Program-made: the position numbers and the translations under genes
DNA from: Micavibrio_C sp046294845
GTDB taxonomy: Bacteria; Pseudomonadota; Alphaproteobacteria; Micavibrionales; Micavibrionaceae
Length of the DNA stretch: 64,000 bases
Assembly (NCBI GenBank): GCA_046294845.1
Contig: JBKBNU010000001.1
Coordinates: 1,674,001-1,738,000, forward strand
Direction of reading: 5' to 3'
Part shown: positions 17,207 to 26,287 of the stretch, piece by piece
How positions within the stretch are numbered: the first letter of the stretch is position 1
Layout of the letters: each line of letters begins with the position of its first letter
Notes under the pieces: model-generated
Databases searched by the model: none
What the model was told of the DNA's origin: nothing
What the model saw: only the letters and a program-made list of their open reading frames with translations

Positions 17207-18715
17207 ATGCAGAAAACCTATCCCTCAGCCAATCACTTTGAAGATAATTTCAACAAGGGTTTGACACAGCTTGTCTGGCGATGGGTTCCTGCAGATTTAT
17301 ATACCCCCGTATCCGCCTATCTCAGGCTCTCTCACAGCGAGAACTACTCCTTGCTTCTGGAATCTGTTGAAGGCGGTGCCGTTCTGGGCCGCTATTCGGC
17401 GATTGGTTTAAAACCGGACATTTTCTGGCGCTGTATGAACGGCATTCCCGAGATCAGTACAGACAATGAAACATGGGAAAGAATTTCCGAATCGGCGCTT
17501 GAGCATTTTAAACAATTACTGAATGGTTCACGCCTTGATGTAACCGGCGATGCTCCACCCATGGCGGCCAGCGGTCTTTTTGGCTATTTCGGCTATGACA
17601 TGGTTCGCTTGGTCGAGGATATATCAAACAAGAATCCCGACCCCCTTGATATCCCCCAAGGTTTCATGATGCGCCCCACCATGATGGTGATCTTTGATAA
17701 CATCAAGATGATGGCGTGCGTTGCTACGCCTGTCAGGGTCACTGCACAAAACACATCCATCCCCGCTTCAGAAATATATGAAGAAGCCCTGCAGCGTATC
17801 AATAGCCTGCTAGACGAAATGAAGAACACGCCCGCCCAGACACCAGCCTTTAGTGGCCTGAGCCTGCCTTTGCCGGTTGAATCAAATATGACCGAGCAGC
17901 GTTTTCACCAGATTGTAGACAAGGCCGTTGAGTATATTCGTGCGGGCGATATTTTTCAGGTTGTCCCCTCACAGCGTTTCACAGTACCTTTCGATCTGCC
18001 TTCAGTTGAACTCTACCGTTCTTTAAGAAGGCTAAACCCCTCACCTTTCTTGTTCCATATCAGGACGCCGGATTTTTCACTGGTGGGATCAAGCCCCGAA
18101 ATTTTGGTACGCGTCAGGGATGGAGAAGTTACTATCCGTCCGATCGCCGGAACCAGAAAGCGGGGCCAAACGCCGGAAGAAGATAAAGCGTTGGCGCAAG
18201 ACCTTCTGAACGACCCCAAGGAAAGATCGGAACATCTGATGCTTCTTGATCTGGGCCGCAACGATGTGGGCCGCGTTGCCAAGACCGGAACCGTCAAGGT
18301 TACAGAAGATTTCGTCATCGAGAACTACTCCCATGTCATGCACATTGTATCCAATGTTACAGGACAGCTCCGCGATGATGTAGACCCGCTGGATGCCCTG
18401 TTTGCGGGCTTCCCTGCCGGTACGGTTTCGGGCGCACCCAAAATCAGAGCCATGGAAATTATTGACGAACTGGAACCCGAGAAGCGTGCTTTCTATGGCG
18501 GTTGTGTTGGCTATTTTGATGGTCGCGGCAACGTTGACACCTGCATTACCCTTCGCACGGGCCTGATCAAAGACGGGCATCTTTATGTGCAGGCAGGCGC
18601 GGGGATTGTCGCCGACAGCAACCCTGACAGCGAATATCAGGAAACGATTAATAAGGCGCGGGCGCTGATACAGGCTGCTGAAGAAGCTGTCTTGATGAAT
18701 CAAAAGCCTGTGTAG
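17207..18715 (+). CDS. trpE: Anthranilate synthase component I
   Basis: A 502-residue chorismate-utilising enzyme that makes anthranilate for tryptophan synthesis. The start MQKTYPS lies one base after the ppiD stop, so translation is probably coupled. The N-terminal regulatory domain contains the tryptophan-site-like LLESVEGG. The catalytic domain has GDIFQVVPSQRF, PSPFLFHIR, the PIAGTRKRG signature, LLDLGRNDVGRV, and FPAGTVSGAPKIRAMEII. The last 68 bases overlap the convergent deacetylase gene. Confidence 0.97.
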   Translation: MQKTYPSANHFEDNFNKGLTQLVWRWVPADLYTPVSAYLRLSHSENYSLLLESVEGGAVLGRYSAIGLKPDIFWRCMNGIPEISTDNETWERISESALEHFKQLLNGSRLDVTGDAPPMAASGLFGYFGYDMVRLVEDISNKNPDPLDIPQGFMMRPTMMVIFDNIKMMACVATPVRVTAQNTSIPASEIYEEALQRINSLLDEMKNTPAQTPAFSGLSLPLPVESNMTEQRFHQIVDKAVEYIRAGDIFQVVPSQRFTVPFDLPSVELYRSLRRLNPSPFLFHIRTPDFSLVGSSPEILVRVRDGEVTIRPIAGTRKRGQTPEEDKALAQDLLNDPKERSEHLMLLDLGRNDVGRVAKTGTVKVTEDFVIENYSHVMHIVSNVTGQLRDDVDPLDALFAGFPAGTVSGAPKIRAMEIIDELEPEKRAFYGGCVGYFDGRGNVDTCITLRTGLIKDGHLYVQAGAGIVADSNPDSEYQETINKARALIQAAEEAVLMNQKPV

Positions 18716-19856
18716 GGATAGTCTCCGTAGCGCTACTTTCCCCTGCGGCACTCTCAAAAACCCTGACAACATCACTAACCGGTACAAGGGTCATACCCTT
18801 GCGCTCAAGCTCGGGAATCCACTGCGCCAAAGCGGCCAAGGTGTTTTCTTTAGGATGGCCAATCGCGACCGCCACACCCTGACGTCTGGCAACATCTTCG
18901 GTTCGTTGCAACGCTGCCAGTACACTGGCCATATCTTCATAATGATCCAGAAAGACGTCCCTGACCGCATAAGGTACACCAAAAGCCGCAGCGACATCGG
19001 CAGCAACTGAATCGGGGGATGTTCTGGAATCAATAAACATCAAGCCACGGGCTTTTGCCTCGGTCATAACAATCTGCATACTGGCAGGATTTTGCGTCAG
19101 AAGGCTGCCCATATGATTATTAAAGCCCGTATATCCTTCAAAGCTCTCAAAGTTCTGCGCCAACATTGCTCTTAAGGCGTCTTCACTCATATCAGCTTTC
19201 AAAACTGTTGGCCCGGCATCAATAGAACGGCTTTCAGGCTCCATGGGCATATGGACAATATTCTCATGTCCACTTTGTTTTGCCTGATTAACCAATTCCT
19301 GAATATTCTGGGCATAAGGCAACCATGCAAAGGTTACAGGCGCAGGAAGTGTGAGAGCTTCCCTGGTATGGCGTTTATCCATGCCCATATCATCAATAAT
19401 AATGACTATTTTCGGACGGTCACCGCTGGCAAAGTTTCCTGTTGCGACAGAGGGGACGCCCGATACAGACGATGGAGAAACAACCTCCTTCGTTGCAGCT
19501 GTTTCTTCATGGTAATCCTCCTCCAGCGGGTAGCTTAAAGAGGCAATCTCATTTTCTGCCTCAATGGCCTGCTGTCCCTCTGTAGGGTTAATATTTTCTG
19601 CACTGATATTTTCAGGAATTTCCGGTAGTGCTGGCAAATCAATGTGACCGCTACGGACTATAGGCTTTGCCGCTATATGCCCCTGATAGTAAGCTCTGCT
19701 TTCCTGCAAACTGGCAATTTCAGCCTTGGCTTCAGTTTCAACAGTCTTAAGCTGTTCACCGGCACGGAAAGCCAGAGCGCAAACAACCAATGCAGCCACC
19801 AGACACAGCGACATGACCAAGGGTCTAAGAATAAAGGGCGTTTTTTGATTTTTCAT
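18648..19856 (-). CDS. Divergent polysaccharide deacetylase family protein (YibQ/DUF610-like)
   Basis: A 402-residue envelope protein with one N-terminal membrane helix at about 9-31, a low-complexity Glu/Ala/Pro region to about residue 145, and a NodB-like divergent polysaccharide deacetylase domain from about 148. Family marks are VIIIDDMGMD, FAWLPYA, HMPMEP, NNHMGS, FIDSRTSPDS and RDVFLDH. The family's enzymatic activity is poorly established. The gene lies on the opposite strand between trpE and trpG, and its 3' end overlaps trpE by 68 bases tail to tail. It therefore separates trpG from the trpE transcript. Confidence 0.9.
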   Translation of the reverse strand: MKNQKTPFILRPLVMSLCLVAALVVCALAFRAGEQLKTVETEAKAEIASLQESRAYYQGHIAAKPIVRSGHIDLPALPEIPENISAENINPTEGQQAIEAENEIASLSYPLEEDYHEETAATKEVVSPSSVSGVPSVATGNFASGDRPKIVIIIDDMGMDKRHTREALTLPAPVTFAWLPYAQNIQELVNQAKQSGHENIVHMPMEPESRSIDAGPTVLKADMSEDALRAMLAQNFESFEGYTGFNNHMGSLLTQNPASMQIVMTEAKARGLMFIDSRTSPDSVAADVAAAFGVPYAVRDVFLDHYEDMASVLAALQRTEDVARRQGVAVAIGHPKENTLAALAQWIPELERKGMTLVPVSDVVRVFESAAGESSATETIPTQAFDSSRQLLQQPVSAPAPY

Positions 19857-19898
19857 ACCCCTATCCTATCCCTTTCCCATAGTGCTGGTAAATCTTTC

Positions 19899-19927
19899 TT
19901 GCCATGTTATCCCCGCTCGTTCATATA
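19899..19927 (+). promoter_or_regulatory. Candidate promoter of trpGDC
   Basis: TTGCCA is followed after 17 bases by CATATA (or after 19 by TATAAA), about 25 bases before the trpG ATG. A promoter is needed here because the reversed deacetylase gene separates trpG from trpE. Confidence 0.4.
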
Positions 19928-19950
19928 AAGAGCATCCAAAAAGGGGCATC

Positions 19951-20523
19951 ATGCTGATCCTGATCGATAATTATGACAGTTTTACCTTTAATCTGGTCCA
20001 ATATCTGGGTGATCTGGGCGCGGAGGTTAAGGTCTTTCGGAATGACGCCCTCGGCGTTGATGAAGTTCTGGCCCTCAAACCCAAAGGGATTGTAATTTCC
20101 CCAGGTCCGAGTGATCCAGACCATGCCGGTATTTGCCTGCGCCTGATTGCGGCGGCAGCTGAACAATCACTACCCTTGCTTGGCGTTTGTCTGGGGCATC
20201 AGGCCATCGGGCAATGTTTTAGCGGCAACGTCATCCGTGCCCCCCACCCGATGCATGGAAAAATTTCCTCTATTACCCATACGGGTAAAGGCGTGTTTGC
20301 TGGCTTACCCTCGCCCTATAATGTGACACGCTATCATTCATTGATTGTCGAAAAAGATAGCTTGCCTGATTGTCTGAAAATTACCGCACAAACAGATGAC
20401 GGCCTGATTATGGGCCTGTCCCACAAAGACAAACCCATCCACGGCGTACAATTCCATCCGGAAAGCATCGCCACAGAAAACGGCCATGAACTGATGCATA
20501 ACTTTGTTAAGATGACAGCATGA
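19951..20523 (+). CDS. trpG: Anthranilate synthase component II (glutamine amidotransferase)
   Basis: A 190-residue class I glutaminase that feeds ammonia to TrpE. The start MLILIDNYDSF is chosen for its AAGGGG ribosome site and the family N-terminus. Nucleophile in GVCLGHQ near residue 79, oxyanion segment ISPGPSDPDHAGI near 50-62, and catalytic His-Glu in QFHPESI near the end. Its stop overlaps the trpD start (ATGA), so the two are coupled. Confidence 0.97.
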   Translation: MLILIDNYDSFTFNLVQYLGDLGAEVKVFRNDALGVDEVLALKPKGIVISPGPSDPDHAGICLRLIAAAAEQSLPLLGVCLGHQAIGQCFSGNVIRAPHPMHGKISSITHTGKGVFAGLPSPYNVTRYHSLIVEKDSLPDCLKITAQTDDGLIMGLSHKDKPIHGVQFHPESIATENGHELMHNFVKMTA

Positions 20524-21524
20524 GCCTTTTCCTTGATAAATTGCGTGTTGGCGAAAATCTTTCCGAACAGGAAATGATGCAAGCAATGACGGCTATCATG
20601 GATGGTGCCGCCGCTGAAGATGACGTGGCGGCCTTCCTGACATATCTTGCCAAAAAAGGTGAAACCGTTGACGAGATTACGGGAGCCGCCCGCATTATGC
20701 GTGATAAGGCCGCGACTATTCAGGCCCCTGCTGGCACGATTGATTGTTGCGGCACAGGCGGCGATAGTTCCGGCACCTATAATGTTTCAACGGCTGTTGC
20801 GATTGTAGTGGCCGCCGCTGGCGTTCCGGTTGCCAAACACGGTAACCGGGCCGCCAGTTCCAAATCAGGTGCAGCCGATGTGCTTGAGGCGCTGGGTGTC
20901 AATCTCGATGTACCGCATGAAAAGCTCGAAGCCGCCTTGCAGAAATTCAACTTTGCCTTCCTGATGGCCCCGCGCCATCACAGCGCTATGAAACATGTTG
21001 TGCCTATTCGCAAAAAATTGGGCTTCCGCACCATTTTCAATCTGCTCGGGCCGCTCTCCAACCCCGCAGGAACCAAGCGCCAGCTTTTGGGTGTATTCGA
21101 TGAAAAATGGCTGACACCGATTGCCGAAACATTAGGGCGGCTTGGCACAGAAAAAGCATGGGTTGTGCATGGTCAGGACGGTCTGGATGAAATTACCGTG
21201 ACCGGCAAAACCCGTATCGCGAAGCTCGAAGAAAAACATATCTCCGAGCACAACATCACACCGCAACTTTTCGGTCTTGATTATTCATCAACACCATCCC
21301 TGATGGGAGGTGATGCCGCCTATAATGCCGCCGCCTTAAAGAGACTGCTGGCTGGTGAAGTGTCCGCCTATCGTAATATTGTGCTGGCCAACTCTGCCGC
21401 CGCCTTGCTGGTGGCCGATAAAACCACCAATCCCGAAGAAGCGGCCTCTCTTTCTGCTGAAGCGATTGATAACGGCAAGGCACAAAGTCTTCTTCAAGAC
21501 TACATTTCCTTTACGGCCGCGTGA
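20520..21524 (+). CDS. trpD: Anthranilate phosphoribosyltransferase
   Basis: A 334-residue enzyme that joins anthranilate and PRPP. Phosphoribosyl-binding loop CGTGGDSSGTYNVST near 76-90, anthranilate-site KHGNRAASSKSGAADVLEALG near 105-125, and the RTIFNLLGPLSNPA segment near 163. Length is normal. It overlaps trpG by 4 bases and precedes trpC by 7. Confidence 0.97.
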   Translation: MSLFLDKLRVGENLSEQEMMQAMTAIMDGAAAEDDVAAFLTYLAKKGETVDEITGAARIMRDKAATIQAPAGTIDCCGTGGDSSGTYNVSTAVAIVVAAAGVPVAKHGNRAASSKSGAADVLEALGVNLDVPHEKLEAALQKFNFAFLMAPRHHSAMKHVVPIRKKLGFRTIFNLLGPLSNPAGTKRQLLGVFDEKWLTPIAETLGRLGTEKAWVVHGQDGLDEITVTGKTRIAKLEEKHISEHNITPQLFGLDYSSTPSLMGGDAAYNAAALKRLLAGEVSAYRNIVLANSAAALLVADKTTNPEEAASLSAEAIDNGKAQSLLQDYISFTAA

Positions 21525-21531
21525 GGAATAA

Positions 21532-22323
21532 ATGAGCGTTCTTCAAAAAATTTGCGATGACAAACGGGATCATGTGGCACGGTGCAAACAAGCCGCACCA
21601 CAGACTGATCTGGAAAGCGCCTTAAAACAACAATCCCCCGTACGCGGTTTTATCAAGGCCTTGCGTGCCAAAGAGGCAGACGGTCTGCCTGCCCTGATTG
21701 CCGAAATCAAGAAAGCATCCCCCAGTGTCGGCGTGATCCGCGAGGATTTTGATCCGGCGCAACTGGCCCAAGCCTATAAGGCTGGTGGTGCCGCCTGCCT
21801 CTCCATCCTGACCGATGAACCTTATTTTCAGGGGCGCACAGAATATCTGCAGGCCGGACGGGCCGCCTGTGACCTGCCCGTTCTGCGCAAGGATTTTATT
21901 GTCGATCCGTATCAGGTTTATGAAACGCGGGCGATGGGGGCGGATTGCATGCTCATCATTATGGCTGCGCTCGAAGATTCTTTGATTACCGATCTTTATG
22001 CACTGGCAACAGAACTGGGCCTCGATGTCCTGTTCGAAGTTCATGACCACGAAGAACTCGAACGCGCACTGAAACAAAATCCGTATATGGTGGGTGTCAA
22101 TAGCCGCAACTTGAAAACTCTCAAAGTTGACTTACAGACGGCCCATGATATTGGCCGCGCCATGCCTCAAAACATCTTGCGCGTTGCCGAAAGCGGCATA
22201 CACACGCATGACGATCTTTCGGCCCTGAAAAAGGCCGGATTCCCCGCCTTTCTGGTTGGCGAAAGCCTTATGCGTCAACCGGATGTCACCTCTGCCACCC
22301 GCGCCCTTCTAGGGATTTCATAA
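21532..22323 (+). CDS. trpC: Indole-3-glycerol phosphate synthase
   Basis: A 263-residue TIM-barrel enzyme that cyclises the carboxyphenylamino ribulotide to indole-glycerol phosphate. Catalytic lysines lie in AEIKKASPS (near 57) and LRKDFI (near 121), with GVNSRNLKTL near 187 and AESGI near 219. Stand-alone form, not fused to TrpF. It is the last trp gene here. trpF and trpAB are not in the window. Confidence 0.97.
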   Translation: MSVLQKICDDKRDHVARCKQAAPQTDLESALKQQSPVRGFIKALRAKEADGLPALIAEIKKASPSVGVIREDFDPAQLAQAYKAGGAACLSILTDEPYFQGRTEYLQAGRAACDLPVLRKDFIVDPYQVYETRAMGADCMLIIMAALEDSLITDLYALATELGLDVLFEVHDHEELERALKQNPYMVGVNSRNLKTLKVDLQTAHDIGRAMPQNILRVAESGIHTHDDLSALKKAGFPAFLVGESLMRQPDVTSATRALLGIS

Positions 22324-22333
22324 TACATTTCAT

Positions 22334-22397
22334 GAACAAATGAGAACAAACAGTGGAAATCTGATCAGAATCAGGTTACTATAAGAACAAATAGAAT
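22334..22397 (+). promoter_or_regulatory. Candidate LexA operator region upstream of lexA
   Basis: Two similar elements lie before lexA: GAAC-N6-GAAC at 22334-22347 and GAAC-N5-GAAT at 22385-22397. The known alphaproteobacterial LexA box is GTTC-N7-GTTC (GAAC-N7-GAAC on the other strand), so the spacing here is off by one or two bases. A TATAAG-like -10 (22380-22385) touches the second element. Autoregulation is likely from the family, but the exact site is uncertain. Confidence 0.35.
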
Positions 22398-22424
22398 ACA
22401 TGCAAAGCAGGAGAATGCCCCTAA

Positions 22425-23114
22425 ATGCTGACAAGGAAACAGAAAGACCTGTTGCTGTTCATACACGAACGTATGCAACAAGGTGACGTTGCCCCATCAT
22501 TCGAGGAAATGAAGGACGCTCTCGGCCTGAAATCAAAATCGGGTATTCACCGTCTGATCAGCGCATTGGTTGAAAGGGGTTATCTGGAGCGCCTACCCCA
22601 CCGCGCCCGTGCGCTTGAGGTCAGAAAACTCCCCGATGGCTATAGCCCTGCAGCGAATGACCGCTCTCCTGCTGCAACAACCAGCCGCAATATAAGGATT
22701 GTTCAAAGTCTGGCAGAAGAAGCATCAACTGCCGAGATCATCCCTCTCTACGGTAAAATTGCTGCCGGCACACCGATTGAGGCCCTGCGTGATGAAGGCA
22801 CAACGATTGAGATCCCTCCAGCCATGTTGGGCCGTGGGGAGCATTATGCGTTAAAAATCGCCGGTGACTCAATGATCAATGCCGGTATTCACGATGGTGA
22901 CACCGTTATCATCCAACGTTGCGATACAGCTGAAAACGGCACGATTGTTGTGGCGCTGGTTGATGACCATGAAGCCACCCTGAAACGCATCCGCCGCTCG
23001 GGCAGTAAAATCATTCTTGAGCCCGAAAATGATGAATACGAACCCCGCGTACTGGAACCGGAGCGAGTCAAGGTTCAAGGACGTCTGGTTAGCCTGATGA
23101 GGACATATCACTAA
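22425..23114 (+). CDS. lexA: LexA repressor, SOS response
   Basis: A 229-residue repressor. The winged-helix DNA-binding domain covers 1-67 (SFEEMKDALGLKSKSGIHRLISAL). A linker leads to the S24 self-cleavage domain, with the Ala-Gly cleavage site at A114-G115 in KIAAGTP, the nucleophile S149 in GDSM and the general base K187 in ATLKRI. All parts needed for RecA-stimulated autocleavage are present. A following gene starts directly at its stop. The moaC and moeA genes that often lie between trpC and lexA in alphaproteobacteria are absent. Confidence 0.97.
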   Translation: MLTRKQKDLLLFIHERMQQGDVAPSFEEMKDALGLKSKSGIHRLISALVERGYLERLPHRARALEVRKLPDGYSPAANDRSPAATTSRNIRIVQSLAEEASTAEIIPLYGKIAAGTPIEALRDEGTTIEIPPAMLGRGEHYALKIAGDSMINAGIHDGDTVIIQRCDTAENGTIVVALVDDHEATLKRIRRSGSKIILEPENDEYEPRVLEPERVKVQGRLVSLMRTYH

Positions 23115-24065
23115 TTGATACGCCCTCTTATGTTGCGCTTCTTTTTTAGTCTGGGACTGGTCCTGATTTTTTCATCAGGACCATTTCTTCATGCCTATGC
23201 CGAGCCAAGCGGCTATGAGAAACGCTCAGTTACTGTTAAGGGTGAGGAACGTTTTTATTACGTTCGCTCCATATTTAAAAATCCCGACAGCGCTATCAAG
23301 CACCCTTTGCTGATTGCCCTGCACGGCGCTGGCAGCAACCCGGAACAATTGATGGCAGCCTCGGGCCTCAGCGCCAAGGCCGAGAAGGAAAATTTCATTA
23401 TTGTTTACCCTTTGGGCACGGGAGCGGTTGAAAACCGCCTGTCATGGAATGCCGGTAATTGCTGCAGTGATGCACATGAGAATAAGGCCCAGGATGAAGA
23501 TTTCATCGCCGCTTTGGTAGATCAATTGATCACTACGCTGCCCGTTGACCAAAAGCGCATCTATATGGCCGGATTTTCAAATGGTGGCATGCTGGCCTAT
23601 CGCGCAGCAGCCCGTCTGGCAGATAAAATCGCTGCTGTAGGCGTTGTATCCGGCGCCATGTTTGCCGATCAACCCAAACCTTCTGCACCTCTATCGGTGA
23701 TCTTCTTTCACGGTACGAATGACAAGGTTGTTCCCTATGAAGGAGGACTTAGCAAGCGTAGTATTTTAAAAACCGAAGTCGACACACCCTTTATGGCTGC
23801 AACCGATATTCAAAAATTCTGGCTCACAGAAAATATCTGCACGGCAGCACCTGAAGAAATGAAAAAGGGAAATATCCTGACACTGGCCCATCACAAATGC
23901 TCTCATAATGTTTCTGTTGTTTTCAACACAATCAAAAACAGCGCCCATAACTGGCCTGGTGCCTCGCAAGGTGTCTATTCAGAATATGATGACGGGTCAT
24001 ACTATCTGGGATTTTCAGCGACCGATGCCATGTGGAGCTTTTTCAGCAAACATCCCAAAGAATAA
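23115..24065 (+). CDS. Exported polyhydroxybutyrate-depolymerase-like esterase (LpqC family)
   Basis: A 316-residue secreted alpha/beta hydrolase. A signal peptide spans about 1-29 (ending AYA). The core has LIALHGAGSNP near 67-76 (oxyanion turn), the nucleophile S155 in GFSNGG, an acid in FFHGTNDKVVPYEGG, and a histidine in HNWPG. A disulphide pair is likely in GNCCSD. This family covers feruloyl/acetyl-xylan esterases and PHB depolymerases; substrate unknown. The first possible start is a TTG abutting the lexA stop; an ATG 15 bases on (23130) also leaves an intact signal peptide. Co-transcription with lexA is likely. Confidence 0.85.
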   Translation: MIRPLMLRFFFSLGLVLIFSSGPFLHAYAEPSGYEKRSVTVKGEERFYYVRSIFKNPDSAIKHPLLIALHGAGSNPEQLMAASGLSAKAEKENFIIVYPLGTGAVENRLSWNAGNCCSDAHENKAQDEDFIAALVDQLITTLPVDQKRIYMAGFSNGGMLAYRAAARLADKIAAVGVVSGAMFADQPKPSAPLSVIFFHGTNDKVVPYEGGLSKRSILKTEVDTPFMAATDIQKFWLTENICTAAPEEMKKGNILTLAHHKCSHNVSVVFNTIKNSAHNWPGASQGVYSEYDDGSYYLGFSATDAMWSFFSKHPKE

Positions 24066-24077
24066 AATCCACAACCT

Positions 24078-26210
24078 TTAACGTCCATATCCCTGACGGG
24101 TCCACGGGCGATCACCGCGCGCGTTGGCTACAGATACAATATCAAGCGCAGGAAGCCAGACCGCATGCGCGCCTTCTTTCCGCAAATCATAGAGATCAAT
24201 GACTTTTCTATCGGGACAGGAAGAGTCCTTCAAAGGCTTCGATGAAATCACCATATCGGCCCACACGCATTCATCGCCAACAGCAGCAGGATGATTTATA
24301 AAAGATATCTTTTTCCCTTGCCTTTCAAAGCGGCATGCCCATTCATCACAATCCATAAAACCGTCTTTAAAAAGCTGCGGTTTGGTTTGCCCCTGCCCCC
24401 ATAACTTCATCCATGCTTTTTGGGAGAAACGATCAGTCTGGCGACCCGACACATAAACCTGTCCGCCATCATAGACGGCAAACAACTTGCCCGAACCACT
24501 CGCCATGATCGTGGGCGTCGCTGCATTTGCTGCAAACAATATACCCAAACCTAGCGGCAGAAGAAATAACCAGCGGGCTTTCCCGCTTAATAGGGCCAGC
24601 AACAATGCGGCCAAAGAAAAACTGATCAACGACGATAGCGGCCAGACCTCCGGCATCCATACGGCATAGGGTAAACCCGCCACCGTGTGCGATACCCACA
24701 ACATGGCGCTTAATCCTTTCCCCATCACCCATAACGGTAAAGCTTCTAGCCCCAAAGGCATCAGGACATAAGCCAGCAACATTGCCGGCATAACAATGAA
24801 GGATGTGAGGGGCACAGCGAGAAGATTGGCCAATAAACCGTAATTCGCAAATTGCTGAAAGTGATAGATGCTGTAGGGGGCCGTCATCACACTGGCAATC
24901 ACCGTTGTCAGACAAATACCAGCCAGATAAATAAGTCCCTTACGGAACCATCCAGCCTCCTTGTAATATGAAACCCAGAACGTGCGGGTGGCCTCATAGA
25001 ATGATACCAATCCCATAACCGCCATAAATGACATCTGGAAGCTGGGGTTGACCAAAGCTTCCGGCACAATCAGCAAAATAATGAGGGCAGCGATTGCCAC
25101 AACCCGCAGGGAAAGCGGAATACGATCAAGCATAATTGCCAGCAACACCAATCCCGTCATAATTACTGATCTGACCGTCGGCACCGTAGCCCCCACCAGA
25201 CACATATAAAGGATCGTGATCAGCAAGGCCCCAACCGCCGCATATTTCTTGATCGGGTGATAAACGGCAAAGGTCGGGAAACAGGCCATCAGCAAGCGCA
25301 AGGTAAAGAAGATAGTCCCCGCGATCATCGTGATATGCAACCCCGAAATCGAAATAATATGCACCAACCCTGAATTGCGCATATCATTCATATCGGCTTC
25401 TGTGATCGCTGCGCGTTCCCCCGTCATCAAAGCATTGGCAATCCCCGCTTCCCGTGCGGGCATATATTTTACAATGCGTTCCCCGATACGGGTACGCACA
25501 TTCTCAAGCCCCATCACCACACCTGATGAATTATGCTTCAGCAACTCGGGTGCACGATAGGCAAACCCGAAACCGCCAATCTGCTTGAAATAGGCAAAGC
25601 GCTGGAAATCAAAACTATACGGGGCTACAGGTGCCGAAGGCGGACTTAAAGCCGCCAGCACCGCTATCCGGTCACCCGCCCTGATACCCCCGATATCCCG
25701 TACCTTGATCCGTACACGCTTGGGCGTATCGGTAGATTCTATGTCCTCTATTGATAAGTGGCCCAGTAATAACCGCGCTCCTTTGCCATCTTCCAGATGC
25801 TCCAGATTTTCAACGGTTCCTTCAACACGGACGGGACCTGTTTCCCATTCCAGCATCGGACTGGCGGCCATATCCGTTCTGATCTTGGCGGCAGCAAAAC
25901 CACTCACCACCAGAAAAGTGATCATCAAGGAAAGATAAAGCAGATAAGAACGTGTTGAATGTAACCGCCTTGGCGCGATCATCACCAGCGAGGCCGCCGC
26001 CAAAAACCACACCCCCAGACATGACCACAAAGACGGCTCGGCCTTCATTCCAAAATAGAGGCCGATCCCGCAAGAAAGCGCCACAGGGGCGAACAGGAAA
26101 AGGCGGATCTTTTGTTCGGTCAGCATGTTCAGGACAGCTTCGCGTCTATCCGGCGGCCCATCCTGGGCGCGGATACCTGAAAATTCGCCGATTTCGGCCT
26201 CTCTGGTCAT
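24078..26210 (-). CDS. comEC: ComEC/Rec2-type DNA-uptake channel protein
   Basis: A 710-residue polytopic membrane protein. An N-terminal membrane pair (about 30-115) is followed by an OB-like soluble segment (DUF4131 type, about 118-235), then the Competence channel domain with the conserved GLVHIISISGLHITMIAG motif near 280 and some eight or more helices. The C-terminal about 130 residues lack the metallo-beta-lactamase motif HxHxDH found in longer ComEC proteins. It would transport single-stranded DNA across the inner membrane. It converges on the lexA/esterase unit and diverges from gltX. Confidence 0.9.
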   Translation of the reverse strand: MTREAEIGEFSGIRAQDGPPDRREAVLNMLTEQKIRLFLFAPVALSCGIGLYFGMKAEPSLWSCLGVWFLAAASLVMIAPRRLHSTRSYLLYLSLMITFLVVSGFAAAKIRTDMAASPMLEWETGPVRVEGTVENLEHLEDGKGARLLLGHLSIEDIESTDTPKRVRIKVRDIGGIRAGDRIAVLAALSPPSAPVAPYSFDFQRFAYFKQIGGFGFAYRAPELLKHNSSGVVMGLENVRTRIGERIVKYMPAREAGIANALMTGERAAITEADMNDMRNSGLVHIISISGLHITMIAGTIFFTLRLLMACFPTFAVYHPIKKYAAVGALLITILYMCLVGATVPTVRSVIMTGLVLLAIMLDRIPLSLRVVAIAALIILLIVPEALVNPSFQMSFMAVMGLVSFYEATRTFWVSYYKEAGWFRKGLIYLAGICLTTVIASVMTAPYSIYHFQQFANYGLLANLLAVPLTSFIVMPAMLLAYVLMPLGLEALPLWVMGKGLSAMLWVSHTVAGLPYAVWMPEVWPLSSLISFSLAALLLALLSGKARWLFLLPLGLGILFAANAATPTIMASGSGKLFAVYDGGQVYVSGRQTDRFSQKAWMKLWGQGQTKPQLFKDGFMDCDEWACRFERQGKKISFINHPAAVGDECVWADMVISSKPLKDSSCPDRKVIDLYDLRKEGAHAVWLPALDIVSVANARGDRPWTRQGYGR

Positions 26211-26230
26211 GGCTGACCTTAAGCTCCCTG

Positions 26231-26258
26231 TTGCGTTTATTCTGAAAAGTCTTACACT
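26231..26258 (+). promoter_or_regulatory. Candidate promoter of gltX
   Basis: TTGCGT and TACACT are separated by 16 bases, about 29 bases before the gltX ATG, in the divergent comEC-gltX gap. Confidence 0.4.
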
Positions 26259-26287
26259 CTAGGCTGCTTAAAACAAGGGTCAAAATT

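Noticed and set aside
24078..26210. A metallo-beta-lactamase nuclease domain in ComEC
   Set aside because: No HxHxDH motif is present in the C-terminal part; the protein is the shorter form without that domain.
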